Positions 32,435 to 43,346 of a stretch of DNA of 64,000 nucleotides are shown piece after piece. A model generated the notes under the pieces. That model worked only from the letters and a program-made list of their open reading frames with translations, did no database searches and was not told where the DNA came from. This stretch comes from Tetraselmis striata. Its lineage: Eukaryota > Chlorophyta > Chlorodendrophyceae > Chlorodendrales > Chlorodendraceae. The DNA is taken from the NCBI GenBank assembly GCA_006384855.1, contig VCJN01003033.1, positions 18,501 to 82,500 of the forward strand. The letters are read 5' to 3'. Position 1 is the stretch's first letter, and each line of letters opens with the position of its first letter. Made by a program: the position numbers and the translations under genes.

Positions 32435-34340
32435 ATGGCGCTGCTCGCCCCTCCTGCCCCAGCCACACAGCAGCTCCCGGGCCTTGACGGCTTCCAGCTG
32501 CCCGAGGCGGTGTGTTACGTCTCCACCGCGGAGAGCATCGACGCTGCGGTGACGCAGCACTTCAGCGGCGTGGCCCTGGTGGGCTTCGACATCGAGTGGC
32601 GCCCTAATTTTGCTGCCGGGCAGGACAACGCCAGCGCTGTGGTGCAGCTCGCCACGGAGAGCGCGTGCCTGGTGGCTCATGTGGCACACGCCAGGGTGCG
32701 CCCGACGTGCTGATGCCTCACCCCACCTGCCTTCCTCTAGGGACAGATGTCACCCACGTATGCCGCCCCAGTTGCCTTCAACTAATCAGGGATCCGGCCA
32801 AATTTCAATATCGCCGCTGTCGATCCCATCGCTGTACTATCCATACCCAGGCATTAGAGGGCGGTGGCAAGATCTTGAGAACTTCAGCACCATAGCATAC
32901 CCGTACCCTGCGAGTGTGCATGGGGTAGCCAAATGGAGCCGCTGAAAAACATACACCCGCCGACATTCCTTCCCAGTCCTATACGTATTGTTTACATCGT
33001 GATCCGATACATAAGTGCACATAAGATATCTCTGCAGATAAAATGTTGCAAGTGTTTCTACACGGATGCCCCAGTTTCCCCCTCCCTCCTCCCTCCTACT
33101 TATGTGCCTTCTGGCATGCGCAAGTACCCCCCCCCCCCCCCCCCCCCCACACACACACACAATTTCCACCAGGAGGCACCCACCCCACTCCTCTCTATAA
33201 TACTACAGCATATGCCTTCAAGCGCTCGCCCTTCCCTGAGACAGACCTTGCCTGCCCCTTGGCCACAGGACCCCGCTACCGGGACTGGCCCCTACCTCCC
33301 GCCTGAGCTGCAGCGGCTGCTCGCTGACCCATGCGTCCTCAAGTGCGGCGTCTCTATAGCCAGCGACCTCGACAAGCTGTCGTGCGACCTGGCCGTGCCA
33401 GGCTGGCCGCCTCAGTCCGCCGTGGGCTACGTGGACCTGGGCTTGGTGGCCTGGGCGCACGACCTGCCGGCGGCGGGGCTCAAGTCCCTGGCGGCGCTGT
33501 TTGGCCATTGCCTGGAGAAATCCAAGAGCGTGGCCATGAGCAACTGGGAGGCGGCCACGCTCAGCGCGAAGCAGGTCCACTACGCCGCGCAGGACGCCTA
33601 CGCTGCGGTCTGGGTGGCGGCCCAGATGCACAGGTGGGCCTCGCTGGATGCGGAGCGTACAGCGCATTACCCCTACCCCTTTCTAACACCTTATACCCAA
33701 TGCAACTCCCAGGCGCTGCGCGGAGGACGCGGCTTCCGAAGCGCCGGTGCCGGGCCTCGTCCAGTGGCTCGCCCCCTTCTCCAACCTGCGAGACAAGCCC
33801 TCCCTGGCGGATGCAGCCCCCCGGCTGCCGCTGGGCGCTGCCACCAAGGGTGTCATCCAGCGCTGGGTGGCCATGGGTGAGGAGCGCCGGCAGGCACGCA
33901 AGCAGCGCGACGCGGCCAAGGCCGCGGCCAGGGATGCGCGGCGGCTGTGCCCCGACTGGGCTGCGGCGGGGGCATGCGCTTACGGCGACAGCTGCCGCTA
34001 CGCGCACTCCCCCGAGGCCGTGGCTGTGCCGCCAGTGTCGATTGACAGGGGCAGACAGGGCCGCCCTGGGCGACGAGGCAGCGGCAGGGGTGGGGGCGGG
34101 GCGGGGCGCAGTGGACGCCCATCTGGGGAGTGCTGGGCGTGGTCGGCCCCGGGGGGCTGCGCGCGTGGGGACAGCTGCCGCTTCCTGCACGCGGGCCACG
34201 GGCGCGGGGGGTCGCTGCCAGAGAGCCTCGGTGCGTTTGCGACCGGGGGCCAGGCGCAGGCAGCGCCATGCTGGGACTGGGCACGCGGGCACTGCCGCTT
34301 TGGAGACGCGTGCAGGTATGCGCACCATGAGCGCGCCTGA
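32435..34340 (+). CDS. WRN-type 3'-5' exonuclease fused to three CCCH zinc fingers
   Basis: The proposed gene has three exons: 32435-32695, 33269-33633 and 33713-34340. Both introns are GT-AG, all phases agree, and the product is 417 residues. Residues 40-200 form a DEDDy exonuclease domain: motif I VGFDIEW (D52, E54), motif II CGVSIASDLDKL (D120), motif III YAAQDAY (Y192, D196). This is the fold of the Werner-helicase exonuclease and plant WRN-like exonucleases, which remove nucleotides from 3' ends of DNA or RNA. The last exon encodes three CCCH fingers: CPDWAAAGACAYGDSCRYAH and CWAWSAPGGCARGDSCRFLH (both CX8CX5CX3H), then CWDWARGHCRFGDACRYAH (CX7CX5CX3H). Such fingers usually bind RNA, so an RNA-processing exonuclease is a reasonable inference. 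A glycine/arginine-rich linker separates fingers one and two. Intron 1 (573 bp) carries 22 C followed by an AC repeat. The start ATG at 32435 is the first that gives a normal domain; no helicase domain is present. Confidence 0.85.
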
Positions 34341-36778
34341 GCCTGCGGCCGTCCCGCTGGAGGTGATTGGCCGCTACATACCCCGGAGGGGGGGCAAGGG
34401 AAGCGCTGAAGCATGGGCAACAGGAGGCGGACACCTCTCTGCCCAGGGCGGACTCTCGCTGGGCCACCCAACCACCTGCTGCTGACGCGCCGCCTGCATG
34501 GGCGTACGGCATGCGCCTAGATTGTAAACGGCATGTGACGGCATGCTGCACAGAGCCGTGTGGAATGCGCGGTCCTGTGCCCGTGGATGCATGTGCCGCA
34601 TTACCTGCTGCCGGCCAGGTTAAGGGGGGCCAATAGGAAACGCGTACACTAGAATGCCTTGGTTCGTAGGACACTGGAGATGCGCTGATGCATATGCATG
34701 ATCGCTGATGGGCATAGGGATGTGTCTCATGGGATATGGCGCGATTCATCTAAATAACAGTCGGGTGTAATACGGCGGGTACCACCTGCACCGGTGCGCG
34801 GACTCGTTGTAGCAATGCCGTAGCCTGGAGGCCGCTTTCAATGAGCGGCTAGAACTCATATCTTGCTCATATCGAAGTCCTGCTTCTGTTTGCGGTGGAT
34901 TTGCTGCTAGAAATAGCGCTTTATCCTTACTGCTCATATTACTACTCATCCCAATACCCGCAGTACTAATATGCAACTATAGTGACGTTGTTTCTATGAT
35001 GAACACTCCTATCGTGAGTCCACCCCATTAATGAACAGGGGGAGGGAGCCATAAACAAGCGTGTTAGTACTTTTATTCGAACCCTCTAGTGTTGAACTAC
35101 CCCTATAGTGAACAGGTGGGAGGGGCCCCGAATATTCATTTTAGATGTAGTGTGACTGTTCTGCACAAGGACGGTCAGCGACTACCCTGTAGGATAGTTT
35201 TAGGGTTTAAACGTGCAGCAGCGATGTGGCCGTCGTTGCCTGATGATGCGCAGTCGCGCGTTGCCGCCGTGACGCACGGGGGCGACGTCAGGACTCCTAC
35301 CTGGCAAGATCCGCACAACTACAGCATGCCACAAAAGTCTCTGCATGTTTTTATGGGTATGATTTGGGTTTGGTCGCTTCTAGTCGGGAAACCCACGCAT
35401 AGTCTATGCCGCTGCAGCAATTGCGAGGATGACCATGAGAGAGCGTGCACATGGTGTGTGCTTTGGCCAATGCGAAGGTGCGCGTGGCGCGCGCGGCGCC
35501 TGTTATGCGGCACTACCAGTGTAACAAGTGCTGCACGGCCGGGCTGCGAACGGTTTGAGCGCACGGCACGCTGACATTTGGACATATAGAACCGTGTTTT
35601 TCTCCCATGGTCGCCGAGTTACATGTGTTTGCAACCTACTCCATGCCGCGCGGCGCATGGTTTGGAGTCTATGATCAGCTAGCGGGCTGCATGCGACATT
35701 CGCAAACTGGCTGTTCGCCATGCAAGAAGCAGTAATATTGCAATCACGTTTTAATTCATAATATTCCGACCTTTTATCGGATTGGGCTGTAAATTAATGC
35801 GATGAAAAGCCCGAGTCTTGCGCTTTCCAACGCACTATTTTACAGCCCAATCCAATAAAACGTCGAAATGTTATGGTCTGTCAAAGTTACCCCCTGTTAT
35901 GTATCCCAGCCAGCCCACTCACCGTGGATGGGGGCGCATGATGGGGGCATGTAGTGTGTCCTTCCATGTAAGCTCCTAGGCGCGAGGACCCCTTGGATAG
36001 GTCTCCACGTCGGGCGGACCCCGTCATCATTTTGGCTTTTCCCCTTGGATGATGGGTGACATGTGTTACAACATGCGCGCAGACCTGAGCAACAGTGGCG
36101 ACATTGTTGCCGAGGGGGTCACCCCGCGCTTAGTTAAGCCTACGGTGCGGGCAGTACAAGCATGCAGCACCTATGGAATCGAAGGCAATTTATGTGTGCT
36201 ACTTTCACCCAGCGAGGCGCGGCCAGCGGCCCTTATCTTGCAGCTTGGAAAATTGTGGGATGATTGGCCCCATCACGACGACAGCATCAATGGCACCTTT
36301 TCATGAAAATGCCACGCATTACATCGGTAGCGTGCATGGATTGGGCTCAAGCTCGGTCGTCTTACAGCGCATGCATACGTCCACGCAACACCGGCAGCGC
36401 GAGGGCATATGCGACGGATGGTAACTACGCCGCCAACAAGTTGCCCCCTATTCATCGCCCGTGTTTTCTGTGGTTTTCGCCATGTGCCAAAAAATCCCAT
36501 TGCCGAAGAATAATTCTAAATGTGCCATAACCGGGAGAAAAGGCTGCCTCCTTGGCGCAGGAGGCTTGCATACACTGGATTACAAGGCTCCATGGCCCCG
36601 TGGCCCCATGGCTTGGGCACCAAGGCGAGGATACGCGCGGATTTCTAGGTGCCTTTGATTTTTGTGGACTGCTGTAGTTTTCTCGATTTTTTGCTGATTC
36701 ACTTCTTGCATATATCGCTGTGCTGGCTCGCGCATTACAGTATCCCTATTACAGTATCAGGGACACGGTACGGTACTT
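34341..36778. other. Intergenic, no gene recognised
   Basis: About 2.4 kb without a convincing gene. Short frames near 35.1-35.6 kb and 36.05-36.3 kb show no family motif. It contains the foldback structure at 35758-35874 and, near 34888-34903, GCGGTGGATTTGCTGC, which resembles the sequence that follows truncated LINE B copies. Confidence 0.45.
35758..35874. repeat. Foldback (inverted repeat) structure
   Basis: Two 44-base arms (35758-35801 and 35831-35874) are inverse complements at about 37 of 44 positions, including the exact core GGATTGGGCTGTAAA, around a 29-base loop. At about 117 bases it is small for a MITE, and no clear target duplication is visible. It could be a miniature foldback element or a structured RNA or terminator. 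Confidence 0.6.
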
Positions 36779-37605
36779 GTGTGGGCAGGCTTGCTACGAC
36801 GCATGGCCGACCCCTTCGACGCGGAAGCGGCGGCATTGGCGCCTGGGACTGCTGTTGCTGCTGCTCGTCGCGGGCCCCGCAGGCGTGCGGCCGCCACCGA
36901 CTGCACAGACCCACTACTGGTTGTCGGGACTGGGCCCGGCTCGACTTGCGGAGACGGCGCCCCGGTGCATGCGTACCCGCCCGCCGGCGGATGCCACTGC
37001 TGGGCGTCCACCGACTCCACCTGCAAGCAGCGCGACAACAGCGTTACCGGCATGCGCTGCGACGAAGACGGCAGCTTCTTGTTGGAACAGCACACCAACC
37101 TCGACTGCTCTGGCACCGGCAAAACGAAGACCGTCCGCCTTGACGAGTGCGAACAGGACGTTCCGCAGACGTTGTACTCCAGGGGCACTGGTCTCGCCTG
37201 CCGCGCCGACCCCGCGTCGCCCGATTGCGTGACTGCCATGCCGTACGCCACGGCAGTGGAGGGCAGGTCGATCTACCTGGACAATGAGCTCTGCAATGAC
37301 GCCACTGGCGCGACCGAGTGTGCGGGCGATACTGGGGCGGCGGCGGGGAACCCCGCCGACTGGCTCGAGAGCGGGGCCGACTACAACCGGAGTGTGAGCG
37401 AGGCTGAGATGGGTTCATGATGAAGCTGGGCAAAAGCCAGAGCAGCGACTGCGACGACATCACGAAGCGGGTGGAGGTCACTCTGCACGTGCACCCCAAC
37501 TTCGCGGACCTGTGCCAGGGCTGTAAACACCATCTCGCTCCCTACCTCGACTTCAATCCCAAGTCGGCAGCATCCGTACGGTGCGTGGATAGCGGGGCTG
37601 CGTAG
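36779..37605 (+). CDS. Secreted cysteine-rich protein, frame disturbed
   Basis: The main open stretch (to 37420) encodes a cysteine-rich module without recognised family, for example GGCHCWASTDSTCKQRDNSV and LLEQHTNLDCSGTGKTKTVR, with cysteines every 8-20 residues. In a neighbouring frame just upstream (about 36830-36900) lies a strong signal-peptide core, WRLGLLLLLLVAGPAG, so the mature protein is probably secreted and the frame is shifted near the signal peptide. After 37420 the same style continues in a third frame (SDCDDITKRVEVTLHVHPNF, CQGCKHHLAPYL) to a stop at 37605. Two shifts therefore disturb an otherwise coherent gene; introns, sequence errors or pseudogenisation are all possible. 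Function unknown; cell-wall or extracellular matrix roles are common for such proteins in algae. Confidence 0.45.
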
Positions 37606-38148
37606 TCCCAGTTCACAGAGCTCGACTGCATGTTGGCCGCGATGCAAATCGCGCCCGCTGAAAAGGATCGACTTCGCGGGACAGTGTAACCAAGGCACAC
37701 CACCCACGTGCAGGCGACGGACTATTCTGGCTGCGAGAAAGCTGTTCGCTCATGGGCTACACTCAGCTGCCATCCACCCCATCGCCTCCCCCTAGTGGCA
37801 ACAACACCGCGTCTGACGGTAACATTCTATAGGAACACGAGTTTCTGGTTAGCAGTCTTCACTGCGTTTGCAGCTGTGGCTCACCAGTGGCTGGTGGTAG
37901 CTGAATTGTAGCAGCAAATCGTTTCCTGTTCAAGGGGTCGAATCTATGGCAGCACAACCAAGTGGACTCGTTGCTGCCCCTGAAGAAGGGAAAAGAACAA
38001 CGTCACGCCTGGTTTGTGTTACATATTATTTCTATAGCATACACTAGTAGGTCCTGGCATACGATCGCTGCGTGCATGGGTGTATGTGTGTTGGGGGAAG
38101 GGGGGGGTCTACAGGGTCAGAGTGCGAAGTGAATGTGCTATGAATGTG
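37606..38148. other. Gap between genes, no gene recognised
   Basis: This stretch separates the cysteine-rich gene (plus) from the 3' end of the tubulin-ligase gene (minus). The two genes converge here, so it should contain both 3' untranslated regions. Confidence 0.4.
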
Positions 38149-39927
38149 CTATGACAAAGGCGGCACGATCTGAAGGAAGCCATTGAGGCGCTCTGCCTGT
38201 GCCGCATCTTCGGGCGGAGGGAACAATGGGTCCACGCACCGCTGCACCACCTCCTCGATCATGCGGGGCAACATTTCCTGCTTACAGCGCCGACAGGTCC
38301 CGGTCAGCACTGGCCGCTACCATCACATGTGCGGGGCTTCAGGCAGTGTTGGGATAGCATCAAGAATCAAGTGGTAGATGCAGAAGCTGGGAGGGGTTGA
38401 GCAAGCACCTGAAGGTACTTGCCCTTGCGGAACAGGGCAGGGCTGGTGTTGACCTCAATGAGGTACGCGCGGCCAGCCTCATCAAGCATGAAGTCAATGC
38501 CAAAGAGCTCAAAGCAGTACTCGAGCCGCATGGGGTTCATCTTGGGGATGACATGGTCAAAGAGTGTGGCGAGGCAGTCCACCAGCTGCGGGAACACTTT
38601 GCCCTTCATGTCCACCGCATGGTTTACGGCTACCTGGTGGGTGGGAGCGCACGGCAACGCCTACGGTTACGGCATGCTCCAAGCGCACAGCATGCGCGAT
38701 GCCTGAACTCAACACATGTTGCGAGGGCAAACAGCTCCTCCCCGCACCTCAAAGTCCTCGAATGATAGCTTGTTGGCATCTTCAAACTTGCCAAAGTCCT
38801 CGTGCTTCTTCTGGTAGGCGTCGTTGGTGAGATGGATGTACTTGTCCTCGAGGTTTTCGAGCTTATACTCAAAGCATGTCGTCCGGATGTAGCCTTCCTG
38901 GTACATGTACACCCGCTTGTCGGGGCCCACCAGCGCATAGGCACGGATGTCAAACTTGCGGCCGGTGATCAGCAGCGGCCGTTCAATGTACTTTTGCACA
39001 ACCCAGTTGCTCCCGCTGCGCTGCTTCGCTAGGTGGCTGAGGATGTCCTTCTGGCTGTCAAAGATCTCAATGCCCCGTCCTCGATTCATGAATCCAGGCT
39101 TGACTAGCCAGACCTTGCCCTGCCAATAGATAATGAACAATTGCTTAGGCTGGCCACATGCGGCGTGCAACATATCGCCTAGAATTAATGCTGAGCCACG
39201 CTTGCCAGCCTGCTGCCGCACCTCCGGCTCCTCAAGCCTCTGCATTGCAGCCTTCAGCTGGCTCACCTCCCTGCGGGCGTCCACGGCATATTCATTGAGG
39301 GACAGGACTGGGTGACGCCTATCGCATCGTCCCCCGAGTCATGGTCGGGCCCTGCTCCCTGGCTGTTGCCTCACCTGGCAGGGATGGACTTGCCACCACT
39401 GAGCGTGAGTGTGTACGGCACCCAGGGCAATGCACTCTTGCTGGCACGCGCAATGGCAGACAGATTCGCCGCCAGACCTGTCTTGGTGCAAATCTCCTTA
39501 TTGCCCTGAATTCGGTTCACAATCTGCCGGGGGGTATCCTGGCCTACATGCGTCCCACATGTGCCACCATACAGAGCGAAAGTCTCAGCGCACCTGGTTG
39601 CATGTCCGTCATTCTGCTCCCCCCCACCCTCCCCCCCCCCTCCACACCCTCATGTATGATCATGTATGGACAAATCCGCACGCCAGAGGGGCAAGGATTG
39701 ATACCTTGTGCAGGCCACGCCGGAATCTTCTGCCCATTTGCCCCCCACCACAGGTGACGCGTTTGCCCCTCTCCGCACTCCGCCCACCAAGGCCGGCTGG
39801 CAAACACGTCGCGTATCATCATGGCCTCGTTGCCGTTCGGGATGGTGTACTTGTAGGGAGGCTTGGCTTTCCCGCGCGGAGCACCGCCCTCCTGTACACA
39901 TACCCAGCGACTGAGCGTTGGCCCCAC
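38149..39927 (-). CDS. Tubulin tyrosine ligase-like (TTLL) enzyme
   Basis: Five exons can be placed with matching phases and GT-AG introns: about 39891-39705, 39543-39375, 39318-38748, 38633-38409 and 38277-38149 (stop). Introns are only 161, 56, 114 and 131 bases. In order they give an N-terminal piece with YTIPNGNEAMMIRDVF, then RQIVNRIQGNKEICTKTGLA, then the ATP-grasp core with VWLVKPGFMNRGRGIEIF (ATP-binding lysine), VVQKYIERPLLITGRKFDIR and YIHLTNDAYQKKHEDFGKFE, then FELFGIDFMLDEAGRAYLIE followed by VNTSP (metal-binding acidic residues and asparagine). The last exon is EMLPRMIEEVVQRCVDPLFP. TTLL enzymes ligate tyrosine, glutamate or glycine to tubulin or other proteins, mostly in cilia and basal bodies; I cannot tell which activity this one has. 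An acceptor directly before 39891 shows that at least one further exon lies upstream. Confidence 0.88.
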
Positions 39928-40639
39928 CCATCACAGTGAAGCCAGCACAGTGACCAGGAAGTTGACTGCTGTTCAAGGCGAGGAGATAGGGGTCAGGGGG
40001 TCAGCCGCGCTTGGCGAACCGTTTGCGAGCGCTGACGACTGATAGCCATGCCTTACTCCTGCGCTTTGTCACCTTGGGATACGTCTACTTCCGCCCGCAG
40101 CACTCAGCCCGTGCACCGCTCCTGCACTGAGATTGTTCAGCGTTCCGTCGAGTGACTCGGATTGGTGGATCGGCAAGGCGCTCCCTGCCAGGCACCCAAC
40201 AACGGCTGTGCCAGCAACGGCAACGACTCTACACGGCTACAGGTACTCGTGCACTCCGCGATGCGCAACGTCAAGCGGTTGTTTGCGTCGCTGCTCTCCG
40301 AGATAGCATTTCTCTTCCTTAAGTTCCCCCGTTGTGGAACGAGTCATTCCCCTACACCATCCCGGAGGTGGCTGATCCGAGCAGGCACCGTACCCGCTAT
40401 CCTGGACTTGGTTTCGGTCGTCTACGCTGATTTGAAAGGCCTACCGATGATACCATCGTCGACCTGATGCCCGGCATGACGCGGTTGGCACTCGGCATGT
40501 GCACGTACACGCGCATGTTATTGACAGTGCTGGCGCGCGCAGGTAGGCGCGCAGAGGCCGGCGCCCCCCCCCCCCCCCCCCCCCCCGTGTACCGTCCATA
40601 CAGTAAGAATCACATAAAAAATGTAGATGTGGTCCCTAT
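39928..40639. other. Upstream region of the TTLL gene
   Basis: Should contain the missing first exon or exons and promoter of the TTLL gene. A possible start, MAISRQRSQTVRQARLTP on the minus strand near 40.05 kb, is not supported by a splice match I can verify. A run of 23 C lies at 40564-40586 beside the LINE B 3' end. Confidence 0.35.
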
Positions 40640-40679
40640 AGTTATGCCCCAGAATTAGAAAATCAACACAGCAAGCCGC

Positions 40680-43346
40680 CTAAAAGCGGCCCGCATCCCG
40701 CATAAGGCGGGATGGATGAGTGATGCGCACACGGTTCAGAGTCCGGGCCACGCGAGCACGTGTGTGTGTAGGTGATCCTCGGACGTGCTGTGCAGCTTCA
40801 GCAACGGGATGGGAGACGAATCTGCGCCGTCTGATGAGGCAGCGAGCACGCTCTCGAGCGGCCACCAAGCTCAGGACCCCGAGGAAATCTCTTGCGAGCA
40901 AGGCCTCCTGGTGAGCCCGGGTGATGCACCGAGTGCCCCGCGATGAGAGGGCACCCCGGTCCGCAGCCAAGCATGCGATACCACGCACTGTGCGGTGCAC
41001 CCCCTTGCTCACCTCACCCACTGTGCCGAAGACCATGCACGTGTACTCCGACATATCCAGGATGTCTCGAAGAGGACCCTTCTGTCCGGGCTCTGTGTTG
41101 TGCCACGCCGCGTCCCGCGCAGCCAACCCCCGTTGTATGTCGCCCAACAGGGAGCGCTCAAACCGATCCACAACTGTGGCCCGGGGCACTGAAGTGTACT
41201 TGACCCCGTACCGCATAGTCTTGAACTCTAGCAGCGTGGACTTCAAGCTCCGGGGATCATAGCTCCCGGTCACGACGTTGAACGCCGGAAGGGAGAGCTC
41301 TGCGTCCGGCACTAGGTCCTTGAGTTCATCCCGGGGTACGGTGTTGCCGAGAGGCACTGCCTGCTGGAACAAGTCATCCACCTCCCGCCGTACCGCGATA
41401 CCTAGGTCGTGAACACAATGATCGCGGAAGGCATCTGCGATAGCGTCGTGCTGTACACGCCAGTGAGCGTCTCCAGGCGCCGGGAGGTTCCTGAGCGCGT
41501 CGCCGTATAGATCAACAATGACGGGGTTGTGCTCCGTCGAGGGCAGAATAATCTGGCACCCAACCACCGGGGCCAAGCACGGGCTAGGCAGAAAGAAGTA
41601 CCCGGCAGCGACCTCCCGCAGCTCATGCGGAGTCATGGCTGTCCGCGCGGTGGGGATGGCCACTGTCCACATGCATGACGCCGCGTCGAGCTGGTTGAAC
41701 GAGATCCGTTCCCTACATGTGGCAGGGAGAGCGCACACCTCATTTCGAAGCCGAGAGTTGTTGGCCTGGTCTAGAAATGCCGTCAGCTCCTTTTGCGAGC
41801 CCGACGCAGCCTCCACTTCCCGCTCCATCTGGCGTGCATCTACGTCGCCGAGATGGCCAGCAGTAGCCGCTTGGAGGCGGCCCCACGCCTCGCGCATCTC
41901 CGCGGCGTAGCTGTCCGACCCATGAGCATCGTTGAGGAAGTGGTCATACTGGCGGGCGGAAGAATGTGCGTTGAAGCTGCCTCGGCCAAGTACGGACCCG
42001 AGCTGTGGGTCGAAGAAACCAGGGGTGGGGGTGTTGGTGCCGGAGTTCCTAGTCAGGAACCTTGGGAGGATGGCGTTCATGCAGCCGATGAAGGCGGCAT
42101 CACAAACGGTAGCCATGCGGCGGATGCCAGCTCCCTTCAATCGAGTGGGGAGGTGAAGCCTGCTGCGCGCTCTGGCCACTGCATCCTCGCTCAAGGTAGC
42201 CACCTCCGCTGCCATGGGGTCGGGGTCGTGCAAAAGCTCCGCCAAGAAATCGGTGACCACCGGATTGGTGTCGGTGCCGTACGTGGAGGGATCAAAAGAG
42301 ACCCCTAGCACCCGTTCGACCGCCGCGAGGATGGTGGCATCCACCGCCTCCGCAAAGGCCTCCACCTCGGACGGAAGACAATTGCGGAGCCAATACCCCG
42401 CCTTGTGTTGCATGCAATGCTTGAGCAGGGCCCATGCGTGGTGATGCAAGGCGTGGGTGTACCGACGGCTGGGCTTGGCAGACAGAAGCTTGCTCAGGCT
42501 AGCGTCCACCTCCTCTCGTAGCTCCTCCGCCTTGCCGCGCATGTACGCCTGCACATACTCTGGCGATCCGAGCGGCACGTTGAGGACCGCGATGCCGTGA
42601 TGGCCATCTAGCTCTTGCCACTCGATGTCGGCCGGAGCCTCACGCCGCGCCGCCTCCATGTCTGCGCTGTACGCCTGCATCTTGTCGAAGCGCACCTCAA
42701 GCCCCACGGACGCCTTGATGGACGTGCGGAAGGCGTGAAGAGCCGGCCAAACGTGCTCCGGAAGGCCCACCAAAATTCCATCGTCGGCGTTGAAGCGCGC
42801 CGCCCCGTCATTGACCTCCAACGTGGTATCACACTGCTGCACTTCGGGGTGAATCGCGACGCAAAAGGAAGTCGTGGCCAAAGGTGCGCCCTGTTGCACG
42901 CCGTCCTCCGACCGCAGAGGGGCGGACCGGTCGTCCACGACCAGATACGAGTCCGTGGAGAGGGAGGCTAGGAGCGCAGGGATGACAGGGTGTAGTGGAG
43001 AGCAATCGATGTGGCGCTGGATGATGGTGCGGCGCCATGCTTCGTTGTAAGCGTTGCGAAGGTCTGTGTGGACGATGACGGCACGTGGGCCAAGCTTCTC
43101 GGCGATGAGCCGGACGCCGTGGGTGAGCACAGAGTCGCCCGCGGGCATGCCAACGCCGAGCTGAGATGGAGCGAGCACCGACACGTATGCCTCCTTCATG
43201 TTGTCAACCACTGCCCGCTCCGCTGCGCGCCGCTCCGCCTCCCCGACTGCCACAGGCCGCACGTCCGGGGCCCTCCCCTCGCCTAGCTTCTTGACAGGTG
43301 CCACGAGCCTAGCAGGGCAGGCGACCTTGGAGGTACATGGAGGCAA
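40680..43346 (-). CDS. LINE B reverse transcriptase and C-terminal domain
   Basis: An 888-residue frame. The reverse transcriptase carries the catalytic aspartate block VIVHTDLRNAYNEAW (D95), the SEDGVQQGAPLATTSF block (residues 146-161) and the catalytic FNADD (185-189, where most families have F/Y-A-D-D). It starts with the family motif PVAVGEAERRAAERAVV (31-47). The C-terminal half (about 560-880) contains IVDLYGDALRNLPAPGDAHW and MVFGTVGEVSKGVHRTVRGI. It recurs in the truncated copy at 20.2-21.1 kb and is probably a family-specific nuclease or nucleic-acid-binding region, which I cannot name. It reverse-transcribes the element's RNA at the target site. The first codons overlap the end of the preceding frame, so the methionine at 43346 is probably not a natural start. 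Confidence 0.85.
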   Translation of the reverse strand: MPPCTSKVACPARLVAPVKKLGEGRAPDVRPVAVGEAERRAAERAVVDNMKEAYVSVLAPSQLGVGMPAGDSVLTHGVRLIAEKLGPRAVIVHTDLRNAYNEAWRRTIIQRHIDCSPLHPVIPALLASLSTDSYLVVDDRSAPLRSEDGVQQGAPLATTSFCVAIHPEVQQCDTTLEVNDGAARFNADDGILVGLPEHVWPALHAFRTSIKASVGLEVRFDKMQAYSADMEAARREAPADIEWQELDGHHGIAVLNVPLGSPEYVQAYMRGKAEELREEVDASLSKLLSAKPSRRYTHALHHHAWALLKHCMQHKAGYWLRNCLPSEVEAFAEAVDATILAAVERVLGVSFDPSTYGTDTNPVVTDFLAELLHDPDPMAAEVATLSEDAVARARSRLHLPTRLKGAGIRRMATVCDAAFIGCMNAILPRFLTRNSGTNTPTPGFFDPQLGSVLGRGSFNAHSSARQYDHFLNDAHGSDSYAAEMREAWGRLQAATAGHLGDVDARQMEREVEAASGSQKELTAFLDQANNSRLRNEVCALPATCRERISFNQLDAASCMWTVAIPTARTAMTPHELREVAAGYFFLPSPCLAPVVGCQIILPSTEHNPVIVDLYGDALRNLPAPGDAHWRVQHDAIADAFRDHCVHDLGIAVRREVDDLFQQAVPLGNTVPRDELKDLVPDAELSLPAFNVVTGSYDPRSLKSTLLEFKTMRYGVKYTSVPRATVVDRFERSLLGDIQRGLAARDAAWHNTEPGQKGPLRDILDMSEYTCMVFGTVGEVSKGVHRTVRGIACLAADRGALSSRGTRCITRAHQEALLARDFLGVLSLVAARERARCLIRRRRFVSHPVAEAAQHVRGSPTHTRARVARTLNRVRITHPSRLMRDAGRF

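Noticed and set aside
33331-34485. A 384-codon alternative frame across the exonuclease/zinc-finger exons
   Set aside because: The catalytic motifs and CCCH fingers lie in other frames with matching splice phases. This frame is low-complexity.
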